From positions 1-64,000 of the forward strand of contig JBILRW010000001.1 of assembly GCA_044372405.1 (NCBI GenBank): 64,000 bases of DNA, in the 5' to 3' direction. This document shows positions 26,206 to 34,946 of this stretch, in pieces. The notes below the pieces were generated by a model. That model made no database searches and was not told the DNA's origin. It saw nothing but the letters and a program-made list of their open reading frames with translations. How positions within the stretch are numbered: the first letter of the stretch is position 1; every line of letters begins with the position of its first letter. Both the position numbers and the translations under genes were made by a program. The stretch is from CANGYM01 sp044372405. Lineage in GTDB: Bacteria > Pseudomonadota > Alphaproteobacteria > JAJTHO01 > CANGYM01.

Positions 26206-27406
26206 GGGCGAGATGACGATATTTCAGGGCTTGCAGACCGGGCAGGGGTTTGCCCTCTAACCATTCCAAAAAGGCACCGCCCGCCGTGGAGACAAAGGTC
26301 AAATCCCCCATGACGCCGGCCACATTCAAAACAGACAGGGTATCGCCCCCACCGGCGATGGTGGACAGGTGGCCCTGACGGGTGCGCTCGGCCAGGGTGT
26401 GGGCGATAAACAAACTGCCGCCGGCAAAGGGCGTGACCTCAAAGGCGCCCACGGGGCCATTCCAAATCACCGTTTTACAAAAATCAAAAACATGGGACCA
26501 GGCCTGGCGCGTCAGCGGGCCAATGTCCAAAATCAGGTCCTCGGCCCCAACATCATCACAGGCCACCGTGCTGACATCGACGCCGGCCTCTAAGGACCCC
26601 GCCACCACGGCATCCACGGGCAAATGCAACGTACAGCCGCAATTGGCAGCCATGCTCATAATTTCCCGGGCCAAGGGGGCCAAATCGGGCTCAACCAAGG
26701 ACCGCCCCACAGGTTTTCCCAGGGCAAACAAAAAGGTATTGGCCATGGCCCCGCCGATGCACAGGTGATCGACTTTGGTCATCAGGTTTTTCAGCAGGTC
26801 AATTTTCGTGGAAACCTTGGATCCCCCCACCACGGCGCAGGTGGGGCGGGCGGTGTGTTCCACGGTGGTTTCCAGGGCCTCCAGCTCTCTTTGCAACAAC
26901 CGCCCCGCAAAGGACGGCAGCAAACGGGCCAAGGCACACGTGGACGTATGGGCGCGGTGGGAACTGGCAAAGGCATCATTGACATAGGCCTGGCCCACTT
27001 CGGCCAATTTTTGCCCAAAATCCATGCAGTTGGTTTCTTCGCCCGGGTAAAAACGGACGTTTTCCAGCAGGACCAAAGACCCTGGCGGATGCTGCTTTAA
27101 CGCGCTGGCCGCCAGCTGTGTGATGTCACGGGGATCAAAAATAACGGCGTATCCTGGCAGCAAGGTTTTTAAAATCTCCGCCACGGGGGCCAGGGAGAAA
27201 CGCAAATCCCACGTTCCCTTGGGCCGCCCCAAATGGGAAATCAGATAAACCGTTTTGCCGTGATCCAAAAGTTCCCGCAGCGTTGGCAGGACCGATGTCA
27301 TGCGGGTGGTGTCGCTGACAATCCCATTATGCATAGGCACATTCAAATCGGCACGCACCACAATGCGTTTCAGGGATTCGGGGATGTGTTCCAGGGTTAA
27401 GATCAT
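26198..27406 (-). CDS. pgk: phosphoglycerate kinase
   Basis: A 402-residue glycolytic enzyme. Visible are VVRADLNVPM (about 16-25), HLGRPKG (about 59-65), VVGGSKVSTKIDLL (about 199-212), and the nucleotide-binding WNGPVGAFE and IAGGGDT near the C-terminus. Length is normal. It is usually next to gap or fba; here it is coupled to hldE instead. Divergent from phaB. Confidence 0.96.
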   Translation of the reverse strand: MILTLEHIPESLKRIVVRADLNVPMHNGIVSDTTRMTSVLPTLRELLDHGKTVYLISHLGRPKGTWDLRFSLAPVAEILKTLLPGYAVIFDPRDITQLAASALKQHPPGSLVLLENVRFYPGEETNCMDFGQKLAEVGQAYVNDAFASSHRAHTSTCALARLLPSFAGRLLQRELEALETTVEHTARPTCAVVGGSKVSTKIDLLKNLMTKVDHLCIGGAMANTFLFALGKPVGRSLVEPDLAPLAREIMSMAANCGCTLHLPVDAVVAGSLEAGVDVSTVACDDVGAEDLILDIGPLTRQAWSHVFDFCKTVIWNGPVGAFEVTPFAGGSLFIAHTLAERTRQGHLSTIAGGGDTLSVLNVAGVMGDLTFVSTAGGAFLEWLEGKPLPGLQALKYRHLAHA

Positions 27407-27544
27407 GACCCTTTACCTATCACGATGCCGCCCTGGGCGCAAGATTTTGCGAAAAGGGGTCCCGTGGTTTGTAAATCCAGTGACATGCCCTTAAAAATCC
27501 GTTACACCAACGGGCATGATCGTGTTTACAATGGGAGTTCATCT

Positions 27545-28270
27545 ATGAGCCAAAAAATCGCCCTCGTCACCGGTGGCACCCGCGGTATCGGGGCCGGCAT
27601 TTCACTTGCGCTAAAGGCCGCCGGTTATACGGTGGCCGCCAATTATGCCACCAACCATGACGCGGCCCAGGCGTTTTCTAAGGATACGGGCATTCCCGTT
27701 TATTCCTGGGATGTGGCAGATTTTGCGTCGTGCCAGGACGGTGTTCGCCGCCTGGTTTCGGATTTGGGGGAGGTTTCCATTCTGGTCAACAACGCCGGCA
27801 TCACCCGGGACATGATGTTTCACAAAATGCCGCCAGAGGCCTGGTCCGCCGTCATCGGCACCAATTTAACATCGTGTTATAATATGTGTTCCTTGATTTA
27901 CCCGGGCATGCGGGAACGCGGGTATGGCCGGATTGTTAATATCAGTTCTGTTAACGCGCAGCTGGGCCAGTTGGGCCAGGTGAATTACAGCGCGGCCAAG
28001 GCGGGGATTATCGGCCTGACCCGGGCCTTGGCCTTTGAGGGGGCCGCCAAAGGGGTGCTGGTCAACGCCATTGCCCCCGGTTACATCAACACCGATATGG
28101 TGGCGGTCATTCCCGAAACTGTGAAACAAAAAATCATCGCCCAAATCCCCGTGGGCCACCTGGGCGAGGTCAGCGACGTCGCCCGCACGGTCCTGTTTTT
28201 GGTCAGCGAAGACAACCAGTTCCTTACCGGCACCACGATTAATGTGAATGGGGGGCAGAATCGGGTTTAG
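27545..28270 (+). CDS. phaB: acetoacetyl-CoA reductase (PhaB type, SDR family)
   Basis: A 241-residue NAD(P)H-dependent short-chain dehydrogenase that makes 3-hydroxybutyryl-CoA for polyhydroxybutyrate. The start ATG at 27545 has GGGAG 9 bases upstream; the longer frame adds nonfamily sequence. Visible are TGGTRGIGAGIS (cofactor loop), NNAGITRDMMFHKM (PhaB-like, including the residues that distinguish it from FabG), YSAAKAG with catalytic Tyr and Lys, and the end TGTTINVNGGQNRV. phaA and phaC are not in the window. FabG is the alternative. Confidence 0.88.
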   Translation: MSQKIALVTGGTRGIGAGISLALKAAGYTVAANYATNHDAAQAFSKDTGIPVYSWDVADFASCQDGVRRLVSDLGEVSILVNNAGITRDMMFHKMPPEAWSAVIGTNLTSCYNMCSLIYPGMRERGYGRIVNISSVNAQLGQLGQVNYSAAKAGIIGLTRALAFEGAAKGVLVNAIAPGYINTDMVAVIPETVKQKIIAQIPVGHLGEVSDVARTVLFLVSEDNQFLTGTTINVNGGQNRV

Positions 28271-28303
28271 GGGGGGCAGGCATCTTTACTAAAAAAGACT
28301 TTT

Positions 28304-28319
28304 TGTGACATTTGTCATA
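28304..28319. promoter_or_regulatory. CRP-type site TGTGACATTTGTCATA
   Basis: It differs from the 19613 site at only two positions (one in the spacer, one in the outer half-site). Its centre is 68 bases before the ATG of the kinase gene at 28380, nearly the same distance as in the other case. TATAAA at 28318-28323 overlaps its right edge, which would suggest repression; TACTCT at 28341-28346 would instead place it near -41.5. Confidence 0.55.
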
Positions 28320-28379
28320 TAAAATACGTTCCGAATTGATTACTCTGGCTTTTTTAATAAAGCATTTCGGAGTTTTTTT

Positions 28380-29096
28380 ATGCCAACGGCGATTATTATT
28401 CTGGGGCAACCTGGCAGTGGGAAAAGCACCCTGATTCCTGAAGTGGCTGCCCGCCTTGAAAAAGAAACAGGTTTGAAGTTTCTAAACTTAGACAACGACC
28501 GTACTTGGACATCAGAAGCAAGAAATAAAAAAGCTCAAGAAGAAGGTTTTTCCAGTGCTGATGACCCAGCGTTTGTAAAAAATTGGGGTTTAAAAATTTT
28601 GCAAGCCATCATGGCGGAAAACGCCGAGGATTTAAAACAAAATCCCGAGGCAATTGGCCTGATTCACCTGCCAGACAAAAATCCATATCAAATCATCGCA
28701 GGTAAGCCCGTATTGGAATTAACGATGGATCAATATAGGAATCTAGGGGTTGAGGTTTTGGATTATGTTGTTTTGACCTTTGATGGACCTAATAATAATT
28801 TTATTGATGAATTCTGGTGCCGCTTTGAGGGACGTGGGGCGAACAATCCACAACAGGCAAAGTTGGATGAGGATAAATATTCTGAGGAAAATTTGTTGTT
28901 TCGGCGCACCTGTTGTAATAAGGCTGCAGAGCAGTTTATAGGAACGAATATTCCCCTTAAAGCCACTAAAGATGAGGCTGTATCGTCAATTGTTGGTGCG
29001 GTAGCAACGGTTTTGAAAAAACAGGGTCTGGTTTATCAAACACCGCTTGAAAAGTTATGGGACGCTATGCGGGGCAATATGGGGTATAGGCACTAA
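28380..29096 (+). CDS. zeta-toxin-like P-loop kinase
   Basis: A 238-residue cytoplasmic protein. The Walker A loop GQPGSGKST is at residues 9-17, followed by NLDNDRTW near 36-43, comparable to the substrate-binding Asp of zeta-type kinases. The rest is poorly conserved to my eye. Zeta toxins phosphorylate UDP-N-acetylglucosamine, but other AAA_33 kinases have this loop, so the substrate is not assigned. No epsilon-like antitoxin gene lies before or after. The gene is AT-rich, sits next to an IS630 remnant and a tRNA, and has a CRP-type site upstream. All point to acquisition. Confidence 0.6.
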   Translation: MPTAIIILGQPGSGKSTLIPEVAARLEKETGLKFLNLDNDRTWTSEARNKKAQEEGFSSADDPAFVKNWGLKILQAIMAENAEDLKQNPEAIGLIHLPDKNPYQIIAGKPVLELTMDQYRNLGVEVLDYVVLTFDGPNNNFIDEFWCRFEGRGANNPQQAKLDEDKYSEENLLFRRTCCNKAAEQFIGTNIPLKATKDEAVSSIVGAVATVLKKQGLVYQTPLEKLWDAMRGNMGYRH

Positions 29097-29207
29097 TCGC
29101 CCCGCTTGGACGGGGGCAAATAGGGGGATGGAAACCTCGTAAAAGCGGTCCATGACCCCCCACCAACTCAAACCCAATAGGGCGGCCGAGGGTGATTGAT
29201 CCCCCCT

Positions 29208-29306
29208 CTACCCCCCCCTTTCCGCCAGAACCTGAAGAATTTCCCGAAAGGCCGCGTGAATGGGGGCGGGGCCGGGGAGGGTGGCCAGGGCGGCCTCGGC
29301 AGGGTG
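29208..29306 (-). pseudogene. truncated 3' end of an unidentified gene
   Basis: A minus-strand frame ending at TAG 29208-29210 encodes a plausible protein tail of about 33 residues (AALATLPGPAPIHAAFREIL and a short end). It is open until it meets the IS630 remnant at about 29307, suggesting the transposon removed the rest. The family is unknown. Confidence 0.3.
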
Positions 29307-29463
29307 CTCGATTCTCTGGCTGCCGTCCTACGCCCCTGATCTGAATAAAATTGAAAACTCTTGGGCCACCATCAAACATTACGCCAGAAAATTCCTCGCA
29401 CGATTCGGCGCAACCCTAAAATGGGCCATCCTCAGAGCCATCGCAACCTTCCAAAAAAACTAA
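29307..29463 (+). pseudogene. IS630-family transposase remnant
   Basis: About 50 codons encode LWLPSYAPDLNKIENSWATI followed by KHYARKFLARFG, the C-terminal DDE block of IS630/Tc1-like transposases (family PPYSPDLNPIExxWxxLK, with the final catalytic Glu present). The N-terminal two-thirds is missing, so it is a dead fragment. Confidence 0.8.
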
Positions 29464-29596
29464 CCTTAGTGCGGTAGGCAATATGCTGCGTGTCTTGGTA
29501 GAAAAGATTCATTTGCGATAAGGCGGTTTATGGCTGATGTCTGTGAAAAAAAGGTGGCAGCCTTTGGGGGGATTTGTTAAGGTCGCCTTCCTTTGT

Positions 29597-29680
29597 GCGG
29601 TCGTGGCGGAATGGTAGACGCGCAGCGTTGAGGTCGCTGTGGGGAGACCCGTGGAAGTTCGACTCTTCTCGACCGCACCA
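29597..29680 (+). tRNA. tRNA-Leu (anticodon GAG)
   Basis: An 84-base class II tRNA. The acceptor stem GCGGTCG pairs with CGACCGC. The anticodon stem CAGCG/CGCTG holds the loop TTGAGGT with anticodon GAG. The variable arm and T arm (GAAGTTCGACTCTTC) follow, and CCA is encoded at 29678-29680. It flanks the accessory region containing the IS630 remnant. Confidence 0.95.
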
Positions 29681-29735
29681 CGGGTGGACATCAAAAAAAG
29701 AGGGTTTACAAGATGTTTTGAGTGACGTTTAAACC

Positions 29736-30965
29736 TTATACCATCCACACCGGCACGGCATCCATATCCTTTCCTAACGGCAAAACAGTGGGCGTAAAGC
29801 ATAGGACAGCACCATAGCCCATGGGTTTGCCCAGGTTTTCAAGAACACCAAAGCTTTTGAGCGCGTTTTTATCAGGGGTGGACGTTTTTTTGATCTCGAT
29901 GGGGTGCAGGATGCCGTTTTGTTCCAACAACAGGTCAATTTCCCGTTTTTCTTTATCGCGGTAAAAATAAAGCGGTGCAGCTTGGCCGTTGTGCCAGAAC
30001 GATTTGATGATTTCCGAAACGACCCATGTTTCCAGCATTGCCCCCGCCATGGCCCCATTTTCCAGGGTTTCTGGCGATGTCCAGCGGGTCAGATAGGCAC
30101 ATAGACCCGTATCCATGAAATACAATTTCGGTGTTTTGATCAGCCGTTTGGTTTGGTTGGTGAAATAGGGCTCCAGCAGCGTGATAATACCAGAGCCCTT
30201 GAGTGCGTTCAGCCAGGCTTTGGCCACGGTTTCCTTAATCCCCACATCCTGAGCCATATCGGCATAATTCACCAGCTGTCCCGTACGGGCGGCGGCCACC
30301 TGCATAAATTTGTAAAAATCCTCGATGCTGGACACGTCCAGATAGGTGCGAATGTCTTGCTGGATATAGGTGCTGAGATACGATTCGTAAAAATCCCCCC
30401 AAAGGTCCGCGTCCGCCCCCACCATAGCGGGATAAGAGCCACGCCAAATGCGGTAATAAACCTCGGCACGGGTCAAAGGTGTCGCCGTTTTTTGGCGTTC
30501 CCGATGCAGCGCGAGTGAGGGCACATAGGGTGGACTTTCCGGCCTGCCGGTTTCCTCGGCCAAGGAGATCCCCTGCAACTTGCGTATGCCCACGCGACCC
30601 GCCAGGGATTCCGTGACATTCTTCATCATTTCAAAATGCTGGGATCCCGTCAGCCAGAATAACCCGGGCTTTCCCGCCTTATCCACCGCCATTTTGATAT
30701 AGGGGAACAGCTCCGGTGCGTATTGCACTTCATCAATCAGTACGGGTAGGTCCAGCCGTTCAATAAACGCCGCCGGATCTTCCTTGGCAGCGGCGCGTAT
30801 GCCCAGATGATCCAGGGTGATGGTGGAACGTATGCCGTGCTCCAGCGTTTCCAGCAGCGTTGTTTTGCCCACTTGGCGCGGCCCCGTCAGCAGCACAGCA
30901 CCGAAATGTTGGCTGGCTTTCAAGAGACTCCGCACAAGTGTCCGGGGTATATGGGCTTTTTCCAC
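29736..30965 (-). CDS. AAA_14 / DUF4143 ATPase
   Basis: A 409-residue protein of the widespread AAA_14-DUF4143 family. Walker A is LTGPRQVGKTTLLE (about 27-40), Walker B LPVLIDEVQYAPELFPYIK (about 75-93), and GLFWLTGSQHFEMMKNVTES follows. The DUF4143 domain (about 190-380) has WRGSYPAMV, a winged-helix-like part, and EIDLLLEQNGILHPIEIKK, which resembles a PD-(D/E)xK nuclease core. The family function is unknown. It is common in accessory regions. A 46-codon gene lies upstream on the same strand. Confidence 0.88.
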   Translation of the reverse strand: MEKAHIPRTLVRSLLKASQHFGAVLLTGPRQVGKTTLLETLEHGIRSTITLDHLGIRAAAKEDPAAFIERLDLPVLIDEVQYAPELFPYIKMAVDKAGKPGLFWLTGSQHFEMMKNVTESLAGRVGIRKLQGISLAEETGRPESPPYVPSLALHRERQKTATPLTRAEVYYRIWRGSYPAMVGADADLWGDFYESYLSTYIQQDIRTYLDVSSIEDFYKFMQVAAARTGQLVNYADMAQDVGIKETVAKAWLNALKGSGIITLLEPYFTNQTKRLIKTPKLYFMDTGLCAYLTRWTSPETLENGAMAGAMLETWVVSEIIKSFWHNGQAAPLYFYRDKEKREIDLLLEQNGILHPIEIKKTSTPDKNALKSFGVLENLGKPMGYGAVLCFTPTVLPLGKDMDAVPVWMV

Positions 30966-31076
30966 GTGCTGACCAATCTGTTATTTTTTATAAGATTAGT
31001 CGAAAATGGTTAACGGTTCAATGCCAGAGTGGTTTAACAGAACGCAAAATGTTCAAGGGCAACATTTTTTATGGGA

Positions 31077-31217
31077 TCAAAAATCCGTCACCACCATACG
31101 CCCATCGGATTTTCGAACAATCCATTCGGTGGGTGGGGTTTCGGTCGGTAAGTCATTTTCTTTTTTTTGCGTGGGTGGCTGTGTTTCCTCGGCAGGTGTG
31201 TTAGTGTCGGTGGTCAT
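31077..31217 (-). CDS. small hypothetical protein (46 residues)
   Basis: ATG at 31215-31217 has AAGGA 6 bases upstream, and the frame ends TGA at 31077-31079. The product is a hydrophilic Thr/Pro/Glu-rich segment (MTTDTNTPAEETQPPTQKK) followed by EWIVRKSDGRMVVTDF. The compact C-terminus and good ribosome-binding site support a real gene; overlapping plus-strand frames lack both. It lies 111 bases upstream of the DUF4143 gene and is divergent from rsmB. Confidence 0.5.
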   Translation of the reverse strand: MTTDTNTPAEETQPPTQKKENDLPTETPPTEWIVRKSDGRMVVTDF

Positions 31218-31258
31218 ATCAATCCTTTGATCATTTCATACATAGATAAAGTACCATA

Positions 31259-32545
31259 ATGTCCGCCCCCAAACCACCCCGATTTGCTGTGGATCACAGC
31301 GTCACCCTTCGTCGGTTGGTGCTGGAGATTTACGGTGATGTCCTAAAACGCAAACAAACGCTGGAGGACACCTGCGCCCAGCATCCCAGTTTCGCCCGCT
31401 ACACCCCCCAAGATCGGGGCTTTGTCATGTTGCGCTTAAAAACCCTGTTTCGGTATCGGGGGGCGTTTATGGCCATGATTCGAGCATTTTCGCCCAAAAC
31501 GACGGATCATGAGACCATTTTACATTTGGCCCTGACGGAGGCTCTGTGCCTGGATACGCCCGTATATGCCATTTCTCAGTGGGCCAAGGGGGCATCGAAA
31601 CCCTACGCCCGGGGCTATGTCCATGCCCTGATCCAGCGGGCGGTGCGTTTGGGGGAGGGTTGGCGTGATCTTTATTTAACAGCCCAAACCCTGATGCCCA
31701 CCTGGCTCTATGATCGGTTGAGCGTTCAGTATGACGAGGCCACGCTGGATGCTATGGCCCGGGTATGTTTAAGAATGCCGCCGCTGGACATCACGTTGGC
31801 GGCTCCTGGCGGGGTAGGGGAGGGGGGGGATCCCTTTCTGGTGCCCTGGTCGTACCGTTATTCTGAGTCGCCGGCTGTGACGACACTTCCCGGGTATGAC
31901 CAAGGATTGTGGTGGGTTCAGGATGTGGCGGCCAGTTTCCCCGTCATGGCCCTGGGCGATGTAACGGGAAAAACCGTTTTGGATATGGGCGCGGCCCCGG
32001 GCGGAAAGACCATGCAGTTAGCGTCCCGGGGGGCGGCTGTCACTTCCCTGGATTATGCGCCGGATCGGATGAAACTGCTAAAGGAAAACCTGGGGCGAAC
32101 GGGATTAACGGCGGAGGTTGTCTGCGCCGATGCCTTGACATGGAATCCGCCTCAGCTTTTCGATGCTGTGCTGCTGGATGCGCCGTGTTCGGCCACGGGG
32201 ACGCTGCGCCGCCATCCGGAATTGCCGTGGATTCGGGATGGATCCCAGATCGGGGCGTTACAGGCAGGGCAGGGGGCTTTGCTTCATCGCGCCCTGGATG
32301 CCGTTAAACCTGGCGGTAAGGTTGTATACGCTGTGTGCTCACTACTCAGGGAAGAAGGGCCCGATGTGATCCAGGCGTTTCTGGCGGGGCGGCCGGATTG
32401 CCTCTTGCAGCCCATAACAAACCAAGATAGCATGATCCCTGATTTTGCCCTGAAAGACGGCTATCTGCAGACCCATCCCCGTCAGGCTGCTGATGCGGGG
32501 GGTATGGATGGTTTTTTTGCGGCATGTCTTTTGAAAACATCCTGA
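31259..32545 (+). CDS. rsmB: RsmB/NOP-family 16S rRNA cytosine-C5 methyltransferase
   Basis: A 428-residue enzyme with an N-terminal NusB-like RNA-binding domain (about 10-145) and a SAM methyltransferase domain (about 230-428). Visible are VLDMGAAPGGKTMQLA (SAM loop), LLDAPCSATGTLRRHPELPW (motif IV with a conserved Cys) and VYAVCSLLREEGPDVI (motif VI with the catalytic Cys). Relatives methylate C967 of 16S rRNA. First gene of the rsmB-rpe-heparinase set, an order common in Alphaproteobacteria. Confidence 0.92.
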   Translation: MSAPKPPRFAVDHSVTLRRLVLEIYGDVLKRKQTLEDTCAQHPSFARYTPQDRGFVMLRLKTLFRYRGAFMAMIRAFSPKTTDHETILHLALTEALCLDTPVYAISQWAKGASKPYARGYVHALIQRAVRLGEGWRDLYLTAQTLMPTWLYDRLSVQYDEATLDAMARVCLRMPPLDITLAAPGGVGEGGDPFLVPWSYRYSESPAVTTLPGYDQGLWWVQDVAASFPVMALGDVTGKTVLDMGAAPGGKTMQLASRGAAVTSLDYAPDRMKLLKENLGRTGLTAEVVCADALTWNPPQLFDAVLLDAPCSATGTLRRHPELPWIRDGSQIGALQAGQGALLHRALDAVKPGGKVVYAVCSLLREEGPDVIQAFLAGRPDCLLQPITNQDSMIPDFALKDGYLQTHPRQAADAGGMDGFFAACLLKTS

Positions 32546-32572
32546 TGATTTGTGATTGTGTGGTTTGTGATT

Positions 32573-33223
32573 GTGGTTCGTCTGGCGCCGTCTTTGTTAT
32601 CCGCTGATTTTGCCAACCTGGCCCGGGATATTGCGGCGTTGGCGGCCGCGGGGGCGGATTCTTTACACCTGGATGTGATGGATGGGCATTTTGTGCCCAA
32701 TATGACCTTTGGCCCGCCGGTGATTGCGGCGCTGCGGCCCTTAACCTCGCTGCCGCTGGATGCCCATTTGATGATCACAAATGCCGAAGAAACGGTGGAA
32801 TCCTACATCGCTGCTGGTGTTAATCATATTACGGTCCACGCAGAGGCCTGCACGCATCTGGATCGTTTGCTTACGGTGATAAAATCTCGGGGAGTGACCG
32901 CGGGCGTGGCGCTGAATCCCGGGACATCGCCGGAGGTTTTACGGTATCTGCCCCAGGTGGATTTGGTGCTGGTGATGACGGTGAATCCGGGCTTTGGCGG
33001 GCAGAGTTTTCTGGAATCTCAAATGGAAAAAATCGCGTGGGTTCGGGATTTTCGCACCAAGAGGGGGCTGTCTTTTGATATTCAGGTTGACGGCGGCATT
33101 ACGCATCAAAACATCGGCCGCGTGGTGGCCGCGGGGGCCGATGTGATTGTGGCGGGCAGTGCGGTTTTTAAGGGGGGAATCACCCAAATTCCCCACAATA
33201 TCGCCCGGTTGCGCCATGGTTGA
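32573..33223 (+). CDS. rpe: ribulose-phosphate 3-epimerase
   Basis: A TIM-barrel enzyme interconverting ribulose 5-phosphate and xylulose 5-phosphate. Visible are APSLLSADFANLARDI, HLDVMDGHFVPNMTFGPPVI (metal ligands), HLMI, VNPGFGGQSF and DGGITHQN. The start is ambiguous because TGTGATTGTG occurs twice and provides five in-frame GTGs (32552-32573); GTG 32573 (VRLAPSLLSADF, 216 residues) fits the family best. It overlaps the next gene by 8 bases. Confidence 0.93.
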   Translation: MVRLAPSLLSADFANLARDIAALAAAGADSLHLDVMDGHFVPNMTFGPPVIAALRPLTSLPLDAHLMITNAEETVESYIAAGVNHITVHAEACTHLDRLLTVIKSRGVTAGVALNPGTSPEVLRYLPQVDLVLVMTVNPGFGGQSFLESQMEKIAWVRDFRTKRGLSFDIQVDGGITHQNIGRVVAAGADVIVAGSAVFKGGITQIPHNIARLRHG

Positions 33224-34853
33224 GACGGTTCAGCACTTTGATGCCCACATTACGCTGCCGGATTTTGAGGTCAGCCCTGTGCGCGCGCATCTGATGCAAT
33301 CGGCGTTGCACCTATCCCCGTATCGTTGGATGCTCCGGCGGGGGGGGATGCCGGAGGTTATAGGCTCCCCCCCTGATTTATGGTCCGGGAGTGCTGAGGA
33401 TGGCCAGGCCTTAATCGATGGCATTTACAAACTGCGCGGCCAGGATTTTGCGGTGGGGGCGTCCCCCTGGCGTCGCGGTGGGCTGCCGCTGGAGGCCTCA
33501 AATTTCATTTGGCTGCGGGATTTGCATGCGGTGGGGGGGGATGAGGCCCGTCAGGTGGCCCGCCGTTTGACAGAATCCTGGATGCGGGAACATTCGGGAT
33601 TAACGGGGCTCCCTTGGAAGTCCTACATCGCGGCGGAGCGGGCCGTTCTGTGGCTGCAGCATTATTCTTTTTTTGCCGCCGGGTCCGATGAGGCGTTTCA
33701 AGAGTCCCTGAGTCAATTCCTGATTTTCCACCTTTACCGCCTGCGGGCCCATTATTATGCGCGGTATGCCGATGATGATCCTTTGCTGATGATCAAGGCC
33801 ATGATGACCATCACAGGATGTCTGAAGGGATACGAAACCTGGTTTGAAACCCTGGAATCCTGCCTGGAGGAATACCTGTCCCAAAATGTTGATGAACGGT
33901 TCGAGGGTCGCCGCATGAGTCCCTCCGCCCAGTTGGAAACGGTAATTCATCTTTTGGATATCCGGCTGCTTTATCAGGCCAAAAAGCAGCGAGCCCCCGT
34001 GTATCTGAAAGACATGCTGTGCCAAATGGCGGCGGTGTTAAAGCGGGCCCAGATGGGGACGGGGACCTTGCCGGCGTTTCATGCGACGCCGCGCTATGAT
34101 CGTTCGTGGTTGCAAAGTTTGCTCACCATGGCGGGGCAGTCGTGCCAGGTGGTGCAGCCGTATCAGGGTCGTGTGATGGGGCTCGAAAAAATCGTTTGCA
34201 AAAATACCTGCGTCATTATGGATTGCCGCCTGCCCGAAACGGGCCAGCGGTATCATGCCAGCCCGCTGGCGTTTGAACTCAGCATCGGAAAAAATCTGCT
34301 GATCACCAACTGCGGCTATAGCGCCACGTTGTCGCCGGAATGGAAGCAGGGCCTGCGCGGCACGGCGGCCCACAGCACGCTGTCTATGGATGATGCCGAT
34401 GCCTTTGATTACGGCGCCTCGGGGGAAAAGACCCTGTCCCGCATTGAAACGGACGTTTCCGAGGACACCGGCCGCATCACCTTAAAAGCCCGCCACGATG
34501 GGTATTTCGGCCGTTTTGGCGTGTTGCATGAACGCACGTTGACATTATCCCGCAACGGAGACCATCTCACGGGGCATGATGGGCTAAAGGGGGCCCAGGG
34601 TCATGCCTTTTGCGTGCGTTTTCACCTGCCCCCGCACATTCGGCCGCTGCTGGAGGCTGGGAAAAACCGCGTTTACCTGGATGCCGTCAACCAGGACATC
34701 TGGACCCTGACCTGTCCCGTCCTGCCCATTGCGCTGGAGGAAAGCGTCTTCATCGATACCGAGGGCGCCATCCGCCCCACCACCCAAGTCGTCATCCGCG
34801 GCACCACCGGCGCCGGACAGACGGATATTCATTGGGTATTGCAGAAGGCGTGA
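33216..34853 (+). CDS. heparinase II/III-family protein
   Basis: A 545-residue protein from the ATG at 33216 (MVETVQHFDAHITLPDF). The N-terminal half is an all-helical toroid (about 60-330) with NFIWLRDLHAVGG and GLPWKSYIAAERAVLWLQHY; the C-terminal half is the beta-rich Heparinase_II_III domain (about 350-545) with LLITNCGYSAT, TAAHSTLSMDDADAFDY and HDGYFGRFGVLHERTL. No signal peptide is visible. The family cleaves uronic-acid polysaccharides, but the role of this conserved rpe-linked member is not established. Confidence 0.87.
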   Translation: MVETVQHFDAHITLPDFEVSPVRAHLMQSALHLSPYRWMLRRGGMPEVIGSPPDLWSGSAEDGQALIDGIYKLRGQDFAVGASPWRRGGLPLEASNFIWLRDLHAVGGDEARQVARRLTESWMREHSGLTGLPWKSYIAAERAVLWLQHYSFFAAGSDEAFQESLSQFLIFHLYRLRAHYYARYADDDPLLMIKAMMTITGCLKGYETWFETLESCLEEYLSQNVDERFEGRRMSPSAQLETVIHLLDIRLLYQAKKQRAPVYLKDMLCQMAAVLKRAQMGTGTLPAFHATPRYDRSWLQSLLTMAGQSCQVVQPYQGRVMGLEKIVCKNTCVIMDCRLPETGQRYHASPLAFELSIGKNLLITNCGYSATLSPEWKQGLRGTAAHSTLSMDDADAFDYGASGEKTLSRIETDVSEDTGRITLKARHDGYFGRFGVLHERTLTLSRNGDHLTGHDGLKGAQGHAFCVRFHLPPHIRPLLEAGKNRVYLDAVNQDIWTLTCPVLPIALEESVFIDTEGAIRPTTQVVIRGTTGAGQTDIHWVLQKA

Positions 34854-34946
34854 GGGGGGATTGATACGACAGGCAGTCCCTGTGATACTCGGGGGAAGGG
34901 GGGGGTGAAAAAGGCCTCTTATGCAAACGATGTAGATTGATAAGGG

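Noticed and set aside
29464..29521. Possible C-terminal fragment ending RVLVEKIHLR before tRNA-Leu
   Set aside because: Too short, no start, and no family that I recognise; may be chance.
31006..31230. 74-codon plus-strand ORF
   Set aside because: It lies opposite the 46-codon gene, which has a ribosome site and a more natural composition.
32546..32580. TGTGATTGTG direct repeat as a regulatory site
   Set aside because: It gives multiple GTG codons at the rpe start and has no dyad symmetry; most simply a short duplication.
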